This document shows, piece by piece, positions 7,467 to 7,609 of a stretch of DNA of 7,609 nt (positions are counted from its first letter, which is position 1; each line of letters opens with the position of its first letter). Made by a program: the position numbers and the translations under genes. The notes beneath the pieces were generated by a model. The model had not been told where the DNA came from. It searched no databases and saw only the letters and a list, made by a program, of their open reading frames with translations. This DNA comes from Clostridia bacterium (lineage in GTDB: Bacteria > Bacillota > Clostridia > Christensenellales > UBA1242): positions 1 to 7,609 of the forward strand of contig CAAGCR010000014.1 in the NCBI GenBank assembly GCA_900768425.1. The letters are read 5' to 3'.

Positions 7467-7609
7467 AATTTTTTTAGCAAATCTATTTAATTTTTAGTAA
7501 ATCACAAACAGCATTAAAGTTTAGAATTATCACCCTTCCCTTTTTTATTTTTTTTTACAAAAGCAAGTGTGAGTAATGAAATTTTTAAACTTAAAAAACA
7601 AAATATTTA
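7467..7609. other. Terminal noncoding stretch, possibly leading into another gene
   Basis: No gene is established here. There is a pyrimidine tract at 7533-7556 (CCCTTCCC followed by T-runs). An ATG at 7576 opens a rightward frame, MKFLNLKNKIF, to the edge, but only a poor GTGAG-like site precedes it. On the minus strand one short frame from the edge ends at 7545 with a low-complexity lysine tail. Neither can be confirmed from this window. Confidence 0.5.

Noticed and set aside
7545..7607. Possible C-terminal end of a leftward gene ending in a lysine run
   Set aside because: About twenty low-complexity codons, partly from a poly-A tract; nothing beyond an open frame supports it.
7576..7609. 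Possible start of a rightward gene, MKFLNLKNKIF
   Set aside because: Only eleven codons are visible and the upstream ribosome site is poor, so it is not called as a gene.
1..7609. Alternative genetic code, CRISPR array, tRNA or insertion sequence
   Set aside because: Tryptophan is coded by TGG and no in-frame TGA is seen. No regularly spaced repeats, tRNA-like fold or transposase frame was found on either strand.

Overview
The window is AT-rich (roughly 30% GC by eye) and holds two divergent genes for exported, cell-surface-type proteins. Both start behind good Shine-Dalgarno sequences, both open with Sec-type signal peptides, and both read with the standard bacterial code: tryptophan is TGG throughout and no in-frame TGA occurs. 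With the repeat families seen here (GLUG beta-helix, InlB/Flg_new-like beta repeats, YDG/MBG-like repeats) this suggests a low-GC Gram-positive bacterium (Bacillota), perhaps an uncultured host-associated one. The lineage is an inference; no rRNA or housekeeping gene is present to fix it.

Layout. Bases 1-5943 (minus strand) are one uninterrupted reading frame of 1981 codons that runs off the left edge without a stop. It encodes the N-terminal part of a giant secreted repeat protein. In order from the N-terminus it has a signal peptide, a short acidic segment, a GLUG-type beta-helix start, a long unrecognised Asn/Thr/Tyr-rich beta-strand region containing two degenerate InlB-like modules, a clear third InlB-like module, and a tandem YDG/MBG-like array that is still running at the edge. 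Bases 5944-6259 are a divergent intergenic region. It holds a strong extended -10 promoter for the giant gene, a perfect 20-bp palindrome lying over that promoter's -10 and start point, an A-tract-rich stretch, and a weaker promoter for the rightward gene. Bases 6260-7399 (plus strand) encode a 379-residue protein with a signal peptide, three apparent Ig-like beta-sandwich domains spaced by exactly 106 residues, and one C-terminal membrane helix with a basic cytoplasmic tail. A 19-bp perfect hairpin with flanking A and T runs follows it as a probable bidirectional terminator. The last ~140 bases hold a polypyrimidine tract and at most a doubtful start of another gene.

How they may work together. 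Sharing one intergenic region, the two genes may be controlled together. One makes a very large adhesin-like extracellular protein, the other a smaller membrane-anchored Ig-like protein. A functional partnership is a guess from position and shared export only. No enzyme, mobile element, RNA gene or CRISPR array was seen.
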